A stretch of 64,000 nt of DNA from a bacterium (GTDB taxonomy: Bacteria > Pseudomonadota > Alphaproteobacteria > Micavibrionales > UBA2020): positions 582,567 through 646,566 of the forward strand of contig JAQSDV010000002.1 in NCBI GenBank assembly GCA_029945425.1, read 5' to 3'. Of this stretch, positions 62,896 to 64,000 are shown piece by piece. Every line of letters starts with the position of its first letter. Position 1 is the stretch's first letter. The position numbers and the translations under genes were made by a program. The notes under the pieces are model-generated. The model had not been told where the DNA came from, did not search any database, and saw only the letters and a list, made by a program, of their open reading frames with translations.

Positions 62896-64000
62896 TAGCG
62901 GTCAATCTCCCCGAACACGATATCCATCGAACCAATGATTGCCACCGCATCGGCCAGCATATGGCCTTTCGACATGAAATCCATGCCTTGCAGATGCGCA
63001 AATCCCGGCGCGCGGATGTGGCAGCGATACGGCTTGTTGGTGCCGTCGGCCACCAGATAAACACCGAATTCGCCCTTGGGCGCTTCGACGGCGGTATAGG
63101 TTTCACCGGCGGGCACATGGTAACCCTCGGTATAAAGCTTGAAGTGGTGGATCAGCGCTTCCATCGAGTTCTTCATCTCGGCGCGGCTGGGCGGCGTGAC
63201 TTTGCCGTCATCGGATGACACAGGCCCGCGCGGCATCTTCTCGATCGCCTGCTTCATGATTTTGCAGGACTGGCGCATTTCCTCGACCCGCACCAGATAG
63301 CGGGCATAGCAATCGCCCGTCGTGCCGGTCGGAATGTCGAAATTCATTTCGGAATAGACGTCATAGGGCTGCGATTTGCGCAGATCCCACGGCACGCCCG
63401 AAGCGCGCAGCATGGGGCCGGTGAAACCCCAATCCAGCGCCTCTTTCTTCGTCACGATGCCGATATCGACGGTGCGCTGCTTGAAGATGCGGTTGTTGGT
63501 CAGCAGGCTTTCCATGTCATTGATGAAATGCTGGACGCTGTCGGCCCAGGCATACATGTCTTCCGCAAGACCCGCAGGCATATCCTGCGCCACGCCGCCA
63601 GGACGGAAGTAATTCGCGTGCAGGCGCGCGCCGGAGACACGTTCATAGAATTCCATGCCGATTTCGCGCTCCTCGAAGCCCCAGAGCGCGGGCGTCAGCG
63701 CGCCGACGTCCAGCGCGTAGGTCGTGATGTTCAGGATATGGTTGATGACGCGCGTCATTTCGGCGAACAGCACGCGGATGTACTGCGCGCGGGGCGGCGC
63801 CTTGATCTTCAGCAGCTTTTCAACCGCGAGCGCAAAGGCATGCTCCTGGTTCATGGGCGCGACGTAATCAAGACGGTCGAAATACGGCACGGCCTGCATG
63901 TAGGTTTTGTATTCGATCAGCTTTTCGGTGCCGCGATGCAGCAGGCCGATATGCGGATCTGCGCGCTCCACAATCTCCCCGTCCATTTCCAGCACAAGGC
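62895..64000 (-). CDS. nuoD: NADH-quinone oxidoreductase subunit D, 5' end beyond the window
   Basis: 49-kDa subunit that forms the quinone pocket with NuoB. The visible 366 residues run from [21 protein letters not shown] to the C-terminus [18 protein letters not shown] end ([15 protein letters not shown]). [20 protein letters not shown] and the C-terminal [12 protein letters not shown] match. About 30 N-terminal residues, including the GPQHPA motif, lie beyond base 64000. nuoA-C should follow outside. Confidence 0.97.
   Translation of the reverse strand, partial: LVLEMDGEIVERADPHIGLLHRGTEKLIEYKTYMQAVPYFDRLDYVAPMNQEHAFALAVEKLLKIKAPPRAQYIRVLFAEMTRVINHILNITTYALDVGALTPALWGFEEREIGMEFYERVSGARLHANYFRPGGVAQDMPAGLAEDMYAWADSVQHFINDMESLLTNNRIFKQRTVDIGIVTKKEALDWGFTGPMLRASGVPWDLRKSQPYDVYSEMNFDIPTGTTGDCYARYLVRVEEMRQSCKIMKQAIEKMPRGPVSSDDGKVTPPSRAEMKNSMEALIHHFKLYTEGYHVPAGETYTAVEAPKGEFGVYLVADGTNKPYRCHIRAPGFAHLQGMDFMSKGHMLADAVAIIGSMDIVFGEIDR

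Noticed and set aside
1..64000. tRNA, rRNA, CRISPR, insertion sequence or prophage
   Set aside because: The gaps were read for cloverleaf sequences, regular spaced repeats, transposase or integrase genes and terminal repeats; none was seen. A tRNA or covariance scan would be the decisive test.

Overview
The window reads as chromosomal core DNA of a Gram-negative alphaproteobacterium. Two gene orders point there: rpsB-tsf-pyrH-frr-uppS-cdsA-dxr-rseP-bamA-ompH-lpxD-fabZ-lpxA-lpxI-lpxB, and nuoD..N-birA-rnj-DUF1467-proS-lol-dnaE. LpxI replaces LpxH, RNase J and a DUF1467 protein are present, and a ribbon-helix-helix protein typical of Alphaproteobacteria follows fumC. The closest order or genus cannot be fixed from sequence reading alone; the Rhodospirillales/Micavibrionales area is a guess. 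The organism makes lipid A, has a full outer-membrane assembly pathway and respires through a complete proton-pumping complex I.

Layout. 1-9.1 kb: end of an inositol-phosphatase family gene, an OmpA-domain protein, a PAP2 membrane enzyme, an MsbA-like ABC exporter, rpmE (L31), an Hsp20 gene behind a probable ROSE RNA thermometer, a Nudix protein, a glycine-rich repeat protein and a deoxyribosyltransferase-like gene. 9.1-9.6 kb: a gene-free stretch holding a series of hairpins with a repeated module. 9.6-18.4 kb: a DUF4442 protein, valS, two tandem TPR-methyltransferase paralogues, fumC and an RHH protein. 18.4-36.5 kb: one long minus-strand cluster from rpsB down to an AsmA-like protein, covering translation factors, isoprenoid and phospholipid precursors, the Bam machine and lipid A synthesis. 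Many of its genes overlap by 1-8 bases. 36.5-39.3 kb: an accessory island with a small membrane protein and two tandem paralogues of an unrecognised family that carry a phosphoribosyltransferase-like loop. 39.3-64 kb: a second minus-strand cluster running nuoD-E-F-(SRPBCC)-G-H-I-J-K-L-M-N, birA, rnj, two small envelope proteins, proS, the lol transporter and, after an inserted plus-strand pair of unknown genes, dnaE.

Most of the window is ordinary housekeeping. The best candidates for something new are the paralogous pair at 37232-39204, the hairpin array at 9183-9576, the ROSE-type leader at 5678-5775, the unknown two-gene module at 42959-44187 between lolD and dnaE, the SRPBCC gene inside the nuo operon, and a prolyl-tRNA synthetase of the archaeal/eukaryotic type. 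No rRNA, tRNA, CRISPR array, insertion sequence or prophage gene was seen.
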